Part shown: piece after piece, positions 44,671-57,736 of the stretch
How positions within the stretch are numbered: position 1 is the stretch's first letter
Layout of the letters: each line of letters opens with the position of its first letter
Origin: Hordeum vulgare subsp. vulgare
Taxonomy: Eukaryota > Streptophyta > Magnoliopsida > Poales > Poaceae
Direction of reading: 5' to 3'
Assembly (NCBI RefSeq): GCF_904849725.1
Contig: NC_058521.1
Location: 344,704,638-344,768,637, forward strand
Length of the DNA: 64,000 nucleotides
The notes under the pieces: model-generated
Told to the model about the DNA's origin: nothing
Database searches by the model: none
Seen by the model: only the letters and a program-made list of their open reading frames with translations
Made by a program: the position numbers and the translations under genes

Positions 44671-47600
44671 TTGCATCCCAAAGCATTGCTTCAAGCCAAG
44701 AGATGGCATGCTCATGTGGAGAAAATGAGTGCACGTCTTCAAGTTGATTTGTAGCTGAAATGTAGCTTTGCATAGCAAGTACTAGCTACCCTTCCTTGCT
44801 TGAGCTGAAACTTTGCAGCGGTGTAGTCTTTCCATACCTGGTCCTCCAGGACATGGTTTCACCCCAAGGTTTTCCCTCTAGAAACCACTTTTGCTAGCCC
44901 CAAGTTTGCTGATGCAAACTTAAATCATGTTCAAACCAATTCAAACCTACTCCATATCTGTCCCAACTGCACCAGTGCTTCGTGGCATGCATGCGCAGCA
45001 TGCTTGACACCTTGGCTTGGCCAAGGGGTGGCCCAGGACAACAAGTGGGGTGGTGACCACCTACCTGGCATGCAGAAATCGTGCTCTACACCTTGTTTTC
45101 TTTATCCAGGACGTATCCAGCCATTGCATCGTGTCTTAGAGCACCGGGGGATCTTCTTTGACTGGTCCAAGCTCTTCCCGATGCAAGAATTAATGCTTCC
45201 AAACCGACCCTAGGGCGCGTGTCTTCTTGCATGCCAGAGAGTTCGGAGAGCTCTCGAGCTCACCCTTCGACCCTCTCAATTTGACCCTGTCCCGAGCCCT
45301 CCTGCTGCCCCTGCATCTCTTCCCTCTCTCCCAAGAAATCTCGTGAACTTCTCCATATCTCCTCCCATGCCCTCGTTCCCCTGCCATGGCTGAAGGAGCT
45401 CCGGCAGCCTCGGCTCCGATTCGGGCGCGTTGGGCTTCCCCTCCCCCTCTGAGCCGCACCATGGGGTTCCCCTAGCATCCGTGAGAATCTCCCCATAGCT
45501 CCACTTCCTCCGTTGCCGTCATGGCATCGTGCCTCCGTCGCCGACGGCCGCATCCGTCCTGGTAGGAGCTGGTCGCAACCAGATCCTCTCTGGAGTGCGC
45601 GGTGCCCCCTCTCCTGGTCGTTGCCTTCCCCTGGGGCTCCGGGAGGCCAGGCCTTGCCATACGCCACGTAGGATGCTGGCTCAAGCGGCGCCGGTGACCC
45701 TCTGCTCATCTCCAGTCGATAGAGGCGGAGGAGGAACAAGGACCTGCAAGCAGGCCCCACTTCCGCTCGGCCCACACGTCAGCCTAAGCCGCAGCCATGC
45801 GACCCCACTGCGAGGTTAAGTGGAGCCGGGATTTGGTGAAAAACTGCCTTCCCCGACGGGAGGCGCATTCATGGCAATACACTTCCACCATGGCCCTTCG
45901 CTGGTGCGACCGTGCTGATGGGCCGGCCCATCTGTCTATCAGTCGCCGTGAGCGCTTAATAGCATTCCTGGTGGCCCTTTGTTTGTTGTTTTCTTATATC
46001 AGTAATCTTCAAAATTACTTAATAAACTCATTTTAACTCCAAAAATGTTGATTCAAATTTCTGCATGTCCCTAAAATCAAGACCTATCCAAATATGTGAT
46101 TTGCACATTTTTCCAAACAACTTTATACTGTATTTATATTTAAATACACATTTGGGATGCTTCCAGCTCCCCTTTAAAAAATCCTAGAGGATTCAAATCC
46201 ACTCCAAATGGGGTGATTCCAAATTCCAAAGACATCTAATATCATGCCCTATTTTTGGAGCCATAACCAACATTTTTATCTGGCATATTTCTGCTGCAAT
46301 AAATAAATAGCTCCCTTTTGCTATTTATTCCATATTAGAATATCCCTAGAATATTCATGCCAACTCCAACTCCAGTGAAACAACTTCCTCAATATTTCTA
46401 AAATTATGCTCTATTAAATGAGTGCCTTCACGCATTTTTATCATAATATTTTCTGTAGGCTTCTATATGGATCACCTCTTCCCCCTTTCATCCATTCAAA
46501 AATCCCTCATGGTCCAACTCTCCTGTAACAAGCTTCAGGTATTTTTCTTATGACTAGAGAGGTCCATGAAAAATATAACTTCTATTTATGTAGCACTTTT
46601 ATTTCTGCCTGCTGTGTGGCTTACCGTGGTTTTTTCCGACGATAGTTGACGGGTAGATGGAATATTCGGAGTTGGATCGGAAGACCTCGAAGACCCCGAG
46701 GACTTATGTGACCAAAGGTAAGGAGCCCTTTGACCATGAATGAGCATATGTTATATAGCATGCTAGTATAGAAAGTATTTATGTTGCATGCGATCTTAAG
46801 TATTTGGTAAATCATTGAAGTGATGTTACCGAAGGCTCCTCCGGAGCACTTGCATTTTGAGCATGATCCTACCACCTATGATGGTCACGCTAATATCATG
46901 TTGACAAGTAGAGCTAAGCATTGTAGCATGAGCATGTTGTTGGTATAAATCAAAGATTTATGAAAGCCCCGTCGGGTGCCACTAATGCCCGAGTGTGATG
47001 ATGAGTTAGGTGGCCACTTTTGGTGAAGTGGTGCACCAGGTATTTTGAGTGAGTATGGTTTTGGAAATGCGATTAGATTTATGATGTGTCGATCGTCCCA
47101 ACCTTACATGTACGACCACGTTACCCCTTTATGGGACGGGGCAATGTTTATTACTCTTGTCGGTGCTAGCAAAGAGCCACAATACTGGTGTAGGCAGTGA
47201 TGTGTGGTCACTCTCATGATGGGGTCGTGCCAGGTAGGGCGACTATGTCGTTTTTACGTGTTCCAGGCACACCGTTGGTCCCCGCATGGTTCATACTGTT
47301 GAGATTTGGTGCTCGTAAGACGTACAACATGTGGGCAGCGTACCAATCGAGTGGACCTCTTTCTCTAGTATCATCAGGGGAAAGGCATTGATCGGGTACT
47401 TACCTCGGGTATGTTATATACCGCGTGCCGTGGATGACACGGAAGTTTCCCGGATCTCGTGGGTCCTGCGTACTACCTCTGCAGAGTGTAAAACTACTCG
47501 AATAGCCGTGTCCACAGACAAGGACAGTTGGGTAATCCTGCTTAAACTCTCTCCAGTCGTTTTCGTATAAACCAAGTGTGTGTGTGTGAGTGTAGTGTTA

Positions 47601-48208
47601 ATATGAAAGAGTTGATATGACCGAGTTTGGTGACTTGGCATATAGGGTGAATCCAGAGTATTCAGCCCTTGACAGATATGTTGATATCTGTAACCTATTC
47701 TTAAAATCAACATCTATTTTATGATGCATATCCATGATCAAGTTTATTCGTAGATAAGATGCTATCCACCAAATATGCATATTACTTGTTATTCTACCAA
47801 CTGCATTGTTCATATCATGGGTTGTTTGCAAGTACATTCAAAGTACTTATTGGCTTGCTGTTTGTTGTTTCATTCACCATGGATGAGAGAGCTGGATATG
47901 TGAAGAGTAACTTGGTGACGTTCTTGTGATCTAGGACGCTTCCTAGTCAGAATGCATCTAGGTTAAGGCTGATGGCATGGGCTCATGCTTTCGACCAATA
48001 TTTCCGCTATTGGTCCACTGCGGTGTGCTGGCCTGCAAGGCCCTATAAATATGTAAGAATTAACCATGATGGTCATTTATTGTATCAAATGGTATGTATG
48101 GATGTAAGACTCTTGTTATTCAGTTTCTGTGTGTTCGGTGAGCATTGATCTCTCGGATCACTCGGCGCGTTATTCGGCGATCTCGACTCGTAAGTCGGGG
48201 TCCCCACA
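44670..48208 (+). repeat. G3 5-prime LTR, left part missing
   Basis: Starts inside the LTR (GCATCCCAAAGCATTGCTTC, also present at 63978) and ends GGGGTCCCCACA at 48208. It contains a GC-rich section, about 45200-45880, that the G0 LTR lacks, with a short frame MAEGAPAASAPIRARWASPP at 45386. The first ~1.5 kb of the LTR is absent. Confidence 0.72.
47830..47848 (+). promoter_or_regulatory. LTR palindrome, G3 copy with compensatory change
   Basis: AAGTACATTCAAAGTACTT: the outer G-C pair of the other copies is replaced by A-T on both sides, keeping a perfect 6-bp stem. Confidence 0.6.
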
Positions 48209-48212
48209 GAGC

Positions 48213-48225
48213 TGGTATCAGAGCC
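48213..48225 (+). other. G3 primer-binding site
   Basis: TGGTATCAGAGCC, complementary to the plant initiator-methionine tRNA 3-prime end, lies four bases after the LTR. Confidence 0.85.
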
Positions 48226-51200
48226 ATCCTGACTGTAGGACGCCCTTAGTTAGCAAAAATGTTAGTTAGGATAAAACTGATTTCCAGACCTTTCAAATGT
48301 ACTTGCAAAACCTATATATTTCCTCGCCTCTCCTAAATCTTCAAGGAAAGTGAAGGTTATACTTTAGCCTTCCACCCTTATTCTCTGACACTCCTCGCGT
48401 GCTTTTTCAAAACTTGCAGATGGTCACTAGCACCCTTATGCCCTCTGACCACGGGATTACTTGAAATCCTCATGGGCAACTTGGAAGGAAGCAACCTTTC
48501 CAAGCAATCACCCCTCTCCTGAAGGACAAAGATGACAACTCTACGAGCAGACGAAACCAACAAAAGTACCTCCAAGAGGAACAGGGACATCAAGGCTTAG
48601 AATATGGTGACACCCTCGACACCAATAGGAGTGATGCCACCTTCACCTACGATAATGAGGACATAATGTGTGCAAGACCATGACCTGCATCGCTAATAGA
48701 GCGACCCTGTCAAGATTAGGGTTCTGTCGACCACCACTGGTGGATGAGAACCTTGCCATTTGGTCCGCCTCACCTTAGTGTGCAGGAAAACGGTTATCTT
48801 CATCCCCCGCTCTACGTGTCGATATCGCGATTAGTATGACTAACAGGTCAGAACTCTACCACGCCTTGCTGATGTCATTACATAAAAAGTTGTCCGCATG
48901 GAAGTCTCGAAGCCTCAGAAGACAAGAAGACAATGACGAGCTTGCGAATATTGCAGAAGAAACTCTCTACATCAACCGCAAGGAACCACCTTCATCAGCA
49001 ACTCTCCCAAGAAGAAGTTAACAAGAATTCTTTCAGCTCAACCCAAGTCACTTCGGGGAGCAACGAAAAGAGACATGGCAACACCATGAGAAGGTCCAGA
49101 AGACTTAGCAGAATCCTCTCCGGAGCACGAAGCAAGAACGACTGTCGAGTCCGAGAACCCCTAGTGCAGGATGAATCATAAGTCCCTTATGCGAATCGAG
49201 TCCGTGAAATGGTTCGGATGGAAATATGTTGTGTGTTGCTCGTTTTGTTGTTTGTGCTTTGATGTAAGTCGCACTTCTGCTCTAGGCAACAAGCATGCGG
49301 TTATAACCCCTACCTCATCTTGATGTTTGAGTTGACTTTTCCAACACATGTTTGATTGGACTTGCACTATAGCACCTTAGGCACTCCCGTCTGTGCTACT
49401 CTCTCTCTCTCTCCCTCTCTCACCCCTCTCGACAACTGAAGACCAGCAAGACAAGATGCACCAGGGATCCACTTCGACGGACAGCTGACACTGAAGACAC
49501 TGACTATACCATGCTTAACCACATGCAACCCATAGGAGTTATGCTCTCCTTCAAGATCTAGAAACCCTCCCTAGCCCAGGTAACCTCCACAAGTCCTTTC
49601 GGCTAGAAATTTTTGGTCACGTGTCTAATACATGGATTTTCTTGAACACCCGGCGAGCCCCGATAAAACCCCGCTTAGCACCGGGTTCATTATGGAACAA
49701 GTGTTCACGGTGAACGAGTATCCCTCATTCTCAAGCTAGAATCATAACCCTAATGCCATAAGAAGGACCGTTCTCGGATATGAGAGTATTAGACTAAGGT
49801 TGTTGTGATAATTGCCTTGAGGATATAGCTAGACTATGTTGGTGGATCGTAAGACCCTTATAAAGGTAGGTGAACTTGGTGGAACAAGTTGATATAGTAG
49901 CATAACCTACATGTTCCTGGAGTAAGTTTGGATTCAGTAGGACGATTGTGACCGCGAGCGATAAATTCTAGGTGGTATAATTGACTTTATCAAGTAGCTG
50001 ACATGGTTTGATGATAATTACCATAATGACTTGGAGTAGCAAGTAAGATTTATTATTGGACCTGAGTTTTGCTTTTAAATAGGTAGCCCCAATAGGGTAA
50101 TATTGATGACAGAGACCACATGGTTCCGAGTAAGTTGGATTTAGCCCGATGATCTCGATCATAATACCATGTTTCTCGGTGGATAACGAGTGCGAGTACT
50201 TGGAGTTGTCGAATTGATTCGCAAACCTATCTGGGTTGGCCTCGGAGATTAGATGGCCATGATATTGAAATTGGTGGATAAATCATGACGTAATCCTTGC
50301 AATAATATGTAAATTATGAGGACTCTTAGTGATTATGTAGAACCCCATCAATATTGGATTTGTAGGAGTGATGGGTCCAGTATTGATCGACCGGATTGAT
50401 GGACCACTTGATCGGATTCATAGGAAGGAAACACGATCTTGGATTGGAATACAACGTGTTTCCTTAATATAGAAGTGCAGTACCCTGTCTATGGAATCAT
50501 CTAGCTGGACATTTGGATTTGTAGCATCCCAGTTCAAGCTTAAAAGCTTGTATGCCTCCCCGAGGTTCTTGCATAGGAATGCATGTGCATCATAGCTACA
50601 CCATACTTGTCGTCTTTGGGTTAGTTCTTCCCTCAACCCTAGAGTTGACTAGCATGAGTGGTATGGAATTGACTTATGTGAGATGGTATCTTTGATAAAT
50701 ACAGTGATTTTGTCCAAAGCAATAGGTCACATTATTGGCATCTAAGGAATGTTCTTAGAGATAAGATGATAACTGTTCAGCCACATCCTAAGTTCCTTGA
50801 GACCCTAAAGATTCACCTAGCCATAAGGTGATCAGATTACGACCACAGAAAATGACTCTAAGTCGTTGGAATATGGCCAGTACTCCGCCCGACCACCACC
50901 CATCGTGTCCATGACGAACATGGGCATGAAGAACTAGATCGTGTTGGCCCCAGAACCCCTCGTCCAGCGACCACCCATAGCAAGCTCCCGTTCTCCTCAC
51001 CTGTCTCATGACCACTCTGCTTATGTCATGCTTGGGGAAAATATGTTGTTATCCTCACGGATGACATAATTATTCACCCTATAAGAGGAAGAACACCTTA
51101 GTCGTGTTTGGACAAGCCCAGGGAACGCCGATCTCTATGCCTCTCAAAGGGTACAATGTTATCTCGAGAAGGTCGGCTTCTCGAAGCAACCCCAAGACAG

Positions 51201-52060
51201 CGAATGTCTGTCCTACTCAAGATGGGACTAAGAACAGCCATGGTTGGGAAGCCACGACAATGACGAAGAAGCAGAAGACGTCAACCACTAATCCTGCACC
51301 GGCTACATCAACGATGTCAGAAAGCCTCGATGATTCAAGATGATGAAACCTTCGGATAGCGAGAGAAATCAGAGGGACTCTTCTTGGTCCCAAACCAAGG
51401 ACGAGAGTCCTAATTTGGTCATGGTGAAAACCTGCTAAAGGTTATTCACCGCTTGCCGAGCCGCAGACCTTGGGACAGTGGTCTATACTCTTGGGTAGCC
51501 AGCGCATCCAGAAACCCTCGCGAATCTTTCGAGATGATAGTACCCGTCCTGAATACAGAGTCTGTGAGCTTAAGACTCATGGGCGTGATCCAGCCCAGAC
51601 CCCTTCATGAGAATCCTTTGAAGACCACTACAACACCCTCGAGGATGAACACCACCCGCGACCATAGCTTGTCTGCCTTAAGTGAGTCAAGGACTTCCCC
51701 ACCAGTAGGGAGCTATGCGAAGACCTTGACCATATGTTCTAATGAAAGACATATATATGTCACTAACCGGCTTGAGCACCCCTGAGACCAGAACCCAGAA
51801 ACATTTTATTGCCACGTATTCCTATCTTGGAATGCGCTTGCAAGCGAGAACCTTGCACGAACTTAGTTCACCAAGCCCTTGACCCATGGTCAAGCCTAAC
51901 TTATTTCAAGGATCCGCTCAGTCAGGCAAAGACGTGTGGAGCATTCGGAGCAGTATCATCAAGCACCTAAAGACCTACAACAGCCACATGGGGACATGAA
52001 GGCTACCTCCGACTCAAGATTTTGTATCTATCCAACCCCTAGCCTAGAAATCCCGGGGAC
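48226..52060 (+). other. G3 interior, no retroviral domains
   Basis: About 3.8 kb without recognisable gag, protease, reverse transcriptase, RNase H or integrase on either strand. A CT-dinucleotide run lies near 49400. The last kilobase matches the G0 interior. Confidence 0.6.
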
Positions 52061-52085
52061 GAGACATTCTTAAGTGGGTAAGATC
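52061..52085 (+). other. G3 polypurine tract region
   Basis: GACGAGACATTCTTAAGTGG then GTAAGA precede the 3-prime LTR. The purine run is partly decayed relative to G0 and G2. Confidence 0.5.
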
Positions 52086-53479
52086 TGTAACACCCTATGT
52101 TTAGCTTTCCTAACTAATTAACTTATTTCAAAAATTAGGACCAATTAAAAAATTTCTAAATGCATGTGATGCTTGAAGTAACTATTGTTTGCTTGCTTGC
52201 TGGTATGCTTGTGTTGATTCTCCATAATTCTTGTTAGTCTCCAGACTCACTTCCTTAACTCAAAACTCCTGCCTAATGACCATGCCATGTGTTTAGGACC
52301 AGACACTATTTTTACCAAATATTATTTTCACCAAAAGGCATTTCGTTGAATTGAGCTTTCAAAACCCCTGAGATGAGATTTGTACTACAAGTTCTCAAAT
52401 TAGGGGATTTATTTTGCACCAATTATTTTATTTAAAACCCATTATCAAAATGACTTCCCAAAACCACAATATGATTATTTTAAAGGTTATTTTACTATTT
52501 TATTTAAATACCTTCCCGTGAGGCCAGAAATGGTCTCTTATGAAGCAAAGTTATTTTTATTGCTTTCAAAATATTTGAGAAAATTTAGGGAAACTAAGTG
52601 GACATATATATTCCATATATATGAGTTTCAACACATGGTCATGTTCAAAATATTGGGCAAACCCCTTCAAAACCCTTCCTGCCTATTTCAAGCTTTTGGA
52701 ATATTTCTTTAATAAATATTCTCAATAAATTCCAGTAAAATTCTAGCATGTCACATATGATATATGTGATGATCTTGACAAGTTTCATCTCATTCCAAGT
52801 TGATTTGATTTCCCTTATTATTCTAAAACCCTATTTGTCCAGATCCAAATTTGAGCAACTCTACATTGCCAAGTGTCTCCTATTGTGCTCAAATTTGGTA
52901 GACATGTTCTTATACTCCAATAATGCATCCACACCAAGTGGTGCATCAATGATAATAGAATAACTTGTCCCAACCCCCTCGAAACACACTGTGTTGATTT
53001 TTGACTTTGGGAAACTTTACAATATAAAGTTTCTCCAATTGACCCCAAACTTTTTGGGCATAATTTAATACTAAAATAATGCCCACACTAAATATTGGAT
53101 TTGTGGGAATTGATTTGAATAGTTTTGTAAGAAGAAAACAATTTCTTCCCATTTCATGGGTTTTCCAAATCTACATTGGAAACCTTGTCCACCAAATCCG
53201 AAATTTGGTGTCCAAGCCTATTTTCAACTTTTATTGGATCCACTTAAGTTTCATATCCGTTGAAGTTCATCTGGTTGCCCTGCCACCCATCAAACACCTT
53301 GTGTGCACTCACTAAAGTGGCTACTTTGACCCGTTCCACTTTGGCCCCTTCCACTTTGACCCTTGAGCTCAACTTTCTACCACAGCTTCATATATTCACA
53401 TTTTACCTCCAGTAACATTTCTATGGCCACTAGTCAAGTATTTTACCTCCAGTTTCATAGAGAGGCTCCATGTAACTAC
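52086..53479 (+). repeat. G3 3-prime LTR, first segment
   Basis: Begins TGTAACACCCTATG and is collinear with 12041-13400 of G0. It is interrupted by CACTA B; TAC at 53477-53479 is the target copy. Confidence 0.75.
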
Positions 53480-53830
53480 CACTACTAGAAAAAAGCCTAT
53501 AGCTAATATGCACATTAATGGAGCACCATGCATGTGGTGTGCCATTAGTGTCCATATTAATAATGGCACACCATGTGTCTGGTGCGCCATTACTATATTT
53601 GACCTCGCCCCCACCCTTTCCTACACATACCACTGGCACACCATGGGAAGTGCGCCATTACTAGTTTTAACTAGTAATGGCGCACCACGTCCACGGTGCG
53701 TTACTACTAATATATGTTTTTTAGATTTTTTTTTAAACTACTAATGGCGGATTCTTACCTGGTGTGCCATTAGTAACCCTGGTTACTAATAGCGCATTGT
53801 TCCTGGGTGCGCCATTGGTAACCTGGGAGG
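53480..53830. repeat. CACTA B left subterminal repeats
   Basis: Copies of GGTGCGCCATTA and TAATGGCGCACC in both orientations. Confidence 0.85.
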
Positions 53831-54276
53831 AGTAGATATTTTTGACAGCCCACTTCACACTCACTTTCCCCCCCACTTCATTCTCTCCACCACTTCACAC
53901 TCACTAGTCTCGGCTGCCTCTTCCTCCTCACCTCATTTGCACCATATATTCACCCAAATTAAGTGGTTAAATTTCCTTTTTTTGATAGGTAAGTAAGGGG
54001 AACCTTTCTTTATGTTCTAGATCTACTTTTTTGTCCCTCCAACACGTGTACACACTTTTTATGACCTAGAACTACATATGTTTGTGGTGTTGCATATGTT
54101 TGTGTTTGTAGGTACCGGTATTTGAAATGTGATAGTTGATAATATTTTGCCGGAATGTTGATTCATTTCCGTTTCGGCGAGAATTTGGCAGTATGCATTC
54201 TTTTTTGTCCTATTTTTAGGCAAAGTCATGGCAAAAAAAATTTGGTTCTAACATATCATTTTTCTCTACCCCGCAA
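53831..54276 (+). promoter_or_regulatory. Leader region of B TNP2
   Basis: A CT-rich stretch, then a probable leader intron with a GGTAAGTAAGGGG donor near 53989 and an acceptor CCCCGCAAG shortly before the ATG. The shared leader motif is inside. Confidence 0.5.
54160..54232 (+). promoter_or_regulatory. Shared CACTA leader motif, B TNP2 copy
   Basis: Contains GATTCATTTCCGTTTCGGCG and TTTAGGCAAAGTCATGGC. Equivalent motifs precede B ORF2, C TNP2 and C ORF2. No partner arm is seen here. Confidence 0.65.
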
Positions 54277-57200
54277 GTGACCATGGTTCGTACGATGACC
54301 GAAGGCATCGTGAATAGGTTTTTGAGCTCCGCGAAGGCTGAGATGCTACAAAAGAACGAGAAGGAGATAAGATGTCCGTGTCAAAGATGCAAGCTGAAGA
54401 GCCTTATGGACTCAGATTCCAGACAGGTGTGGGACCACCTACTCGTGCGTGGTTTCATGGATGGCTATCGGTGGCAAGGTGATGAAGATGATTATGAAGT
54501 CGTCCATGGGGGTCGGGCAAGAAAAAAAGGAAGGGTTGCAAGACAATAGCGGCGAGGGCGGGCAAGAAGATGAAGAATCTCCAGGACATGATCACGAAGT
54601 AGATGCATGACACAGTCATCATGTACAAGATGTCGGACATGATGATGAGGAAGATCAAGACAAATGGCATGATCATGAAGATGAAGATGCCGGAGTAGAC
54701 GATGATGCACCATCAATGGGCTGGGTGCAGGACCCTCATATTCAAGAGCTGCTTCTCAAGAAGACGGGTAAAGCAAGAGTTGCCGCTCAAGAGAAAGCCA
54801 AGCTGGATCAACTTGAGATAGACGCGGTTACTCCATTGTATGAAGGATGCAGGCCCAAGGATACCCGCCTGAAAGTAACGCTCATGGCTCTGGAGATGAA
54901 GGTAAAACACAAAATGACCGACACATGCTTCGACGAGAACCTGTCATTCTGGCACGAACGTCTTTCCAAGGGGAACAAGTGCCCGAACAGTTTCGAGGAG
55001 GCGAAGAAAATCATGTGTCCTCTGGATTTACCACACGTGAAATACCATGTGTGCATGAACGATTGCATCATTTATTGGGACGAGCATGCGGAGCCTACCA
55101 TATGTCCGGTGTGCGGCGTTACTCGATACAAGAAGAGGAAGAAAGCTCCTCGAAAAGTGGTGTGGTACTTTCCGATCACTCCTCGTCTGCAGCGGTATTT
55201 CGCGGACCCTAAGAAAGCAGAGCTCCTGCATTGGCACGTGGATAGGGAGGAGAAGAAGCGAGAAGGTGAAGGAAATGATCCAGAGATAAATAAAAAAGAC
55301 AAGATGCTGAGTCACCCTAAGGATGCGAGCCAGTGGCAAGCGTTGAACTTCGAACACCCAGAATTTGGGGACGATCCAAGGAACATCATGTTGGGCGTAA
55401 GCATCGATGGAGTATGCCCGTTTGGCAGCCAGAGAAGCACACATAGCACATGGCCTGTGTTTGTGTGGATGTACAACCTTCCCCCTGGATGTGCATGAAG
55501 AGGAAGTACATTCACATGAGTATGCTAATTGAAGGGCCGAAACAACCAGGGAACGACATCAATATGTATCTGGGGCTGCTGAAAGAGGAGCTAGACACGC
55601 TGTGGAAAACGCCAGCCAATACGTGGGACGCCGCAGCGAAACAATATTTCCCTATGAGAGCCACACTGCTCATGACGGTGCACGACTATCTCGGTTACGG
55701 ATATGTCGCGCGGCAGGTGGTGCACGGATTTTGTGCATGCGTCAGGAGCATGGATGACACAACGTATCGCCAGCTAGATAGAGATCCCGGGTCATCGAAA
55801 ACCGTGTTCATGGGACATCGAAGGTGGCTTCACGATGATGACGCATGGAGAAAACGCAAGGATCTGTTCGATGGTGAAACAGAACCCCGAAGAGACCCAC
55901 TTACGACGAGCGGCTAGGAAATAGACGAGTTGTTGAAAAATTGGAAAGAGTGCCCACCGCGAGGAAAGAAGCAAAAGGCGCCAGAGCCGCTTCTGAAGGT
56001 ATGGAAAACGAGGTCTGTTTTCTGGGACTTGCCATACTGGAAGATCCTCCGTGTGCCTCACAGCCTTGATGCATGCATATCAGGAAGAACATGTGCGAGA
56101 GTCTGGTTGGTACCCTGCTCAACATGCCAAAGAGGACCAAAGATGGGCCGAAAGCAAGGGCAGACTTGCAATCAATGGGCATCAGGGAGGTGCTTCACGC
56201 AAAACGCCCTAATGATGATGATGATGACGATGAGGCGAAGGACACGGAAAGTCGTAGCAAAGGCAAAAAGGCCAAGAAGATCGAATATGACTTCCCTCCC
56301 GCGTGCTTCACTCTAAGTTAGAAGGAGATCGATCAGTTTTTCACCTGCCTCGTAGGAGTAAAACTTCCTTATGGTTACGCGGGGAAGATAAAAAGATACC
56401 TACACTTAGCGAAGCAGAAGTTCAGTGGGATGAAGTCTCACGACTGTCACGTGCTGATGATGAAGATACTTCCAGTTGCAATCCGTGGGATCATGGACGC
56501 GCACGTCCATGAAATGCTATTTGTCCTATGCAACTTTTTCGACGTCATCTCTCGGAAGTCGGTTGGCGTGAGGCAACTCAGAAGGCTACAAGAAGAGATC
56601 GTGGTGATACTATGCGAGCTTGAGATGTACTTCCCACCCGCATTCTTCAATGTTATGGTGCATCTGCTGGTCCATATCGTGGAGGATATCATCCAACTCA
56701 GGTCGACATTCCTGCACAGCATGATGCCGTTCGAAAGGATGAATGGTGCCATCAAAGGATACGTTCGCAATAGGGCACGTCCAGATGGAAGCATAGCACA
56801 GGGCTTTTTGACCGAAGAGTGCATCTCCTTCTGCACGAATTATCTAGGAATCGAGAACCCTGTTGGTCTGCCCGTCAACAAGCACCTCGGCAGGCTCGCT
56901 GGATGGGGTTACCACGAGGGTCGCCATGAAATGCATGTCGACTTCAAGGGTCGACTCGCCGACATTGAAAGAGCAAACCTAGTCATGCTACAACACACAT
57001 ACGTGGTCGATCCTTGGGTGGTAGAGCACAAAACCTTTATTGAGAAGACGTACAATGACCGAGGCCAACAAAGGACGGACAGAGATATAATCAAAGAGCA
57101 CAACTCATATTTCACACGTTGGTTCAAGGACAAGCTTCTGTCGTACCCTTTACACGAGGATTCTTCCACGGAATAAAAACTCGTATTCGCCTTGTCACAG

Positions 57201-57736
57201 GGCGCCAAGCACAATCTGATGACCTATGAGGCGTACGATATCAACGGGTACACATTCTAGAACGTGTAAAGGACATGAAGAGAGATTATCAGAACTCCAG
57301 GGTAACGATGGAATCCTACACTGGTAACGACAAGGACAAATACTACGGAAGGATCGAGGAGATCTGGGAGCTGAGCTATGCTAGAGAGAAGGTTCTGATG
57401 TTCCATGTCAGATGGGCCAAGAGCGTCCTAAAAGAAGACCGGAATTTTACCACCATGGCTATACACGAAGCCAAATCGAAGAACGCGGGCGCAAACGTCA
57501 ACGCGAAAAATGAGCCATGGGTACTGGCTTGCCAAGTGGACCAATGCTTCTTCATTACCGACCCGTCAAAGCCCAGTCGTGTTGTCGTGAGGAGAGGCAA
57601 AAGGAACATCATCGGAACGGATGGAGTCACCAATGAGCAAGACTTCGAAAAGTACGGCGACCCGAAGATGGAAGATGACGACGACGATGAAGTAGCACAC
57701 AACACAAGAAGAAGCACGACCACCCTACCTAAATGA
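54277..57736 (+). pseudogene. TNP2-type CACTA transposase (element B), decayed
   Basis: Starts MVRTMTEGIVNRFLSSAKAE with the transposase-associated cysteine pair (RCPCQRCK), then an acidic linker. The TNP2/Transposase_21 core follows (DTCFDENLSFWHERL, WYFPITPRLQRYFADP, HSTWPVFVWMYNLPP, VFWDLPYWKILRVPHSLD), then a DUF4218-like part (HDCHVLMMKILPVAIRGIMD, ECISFCTNYLGIENPVGLPV) and a DUF4216-like C terminus (YYGRIEEIWELSYA). Lesions: frameshift near 54520, TGA 54608-54610, frameshift near 55485, TAG 55915-55917, frameshift near 56068, TAG 56319-56321, TAA 57174-57176, TAG 57258-57260 with a shift. The layout is otherwise full-length, unlike C. It would cut the element ends if repaired copies exist elsewhere. 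Confidence 0.87.

Larger units (their letters stand above)
44670..53479 (+). mobile_element. Long-LTR, coding-poor retrotransposon G3 (continues at 63886)
   Basis: 5-prime LTR (left-truncated) to 48208, primer-binding site, 3.9-kb interior, then a 3-prime LTR from 52086 that is interrupted by CACTA B at 53480 and continues at 63886-64000. Same family as G0. No gag or pol was found in the interior, so it also has LARD-like architecture. Confidence 0.72.

Noticed and set aside
24557..48225. tRNA genes at TGGTATCAGAGC sites
   Set aside because: Only primer-binding-site complements next to LTR ends; no cloverleaf.
54808..55444. Minus-strand ORFs of up to 138 codons opposite TNP2
   Set aside because: Shadows of the plus-strand transposase frame.
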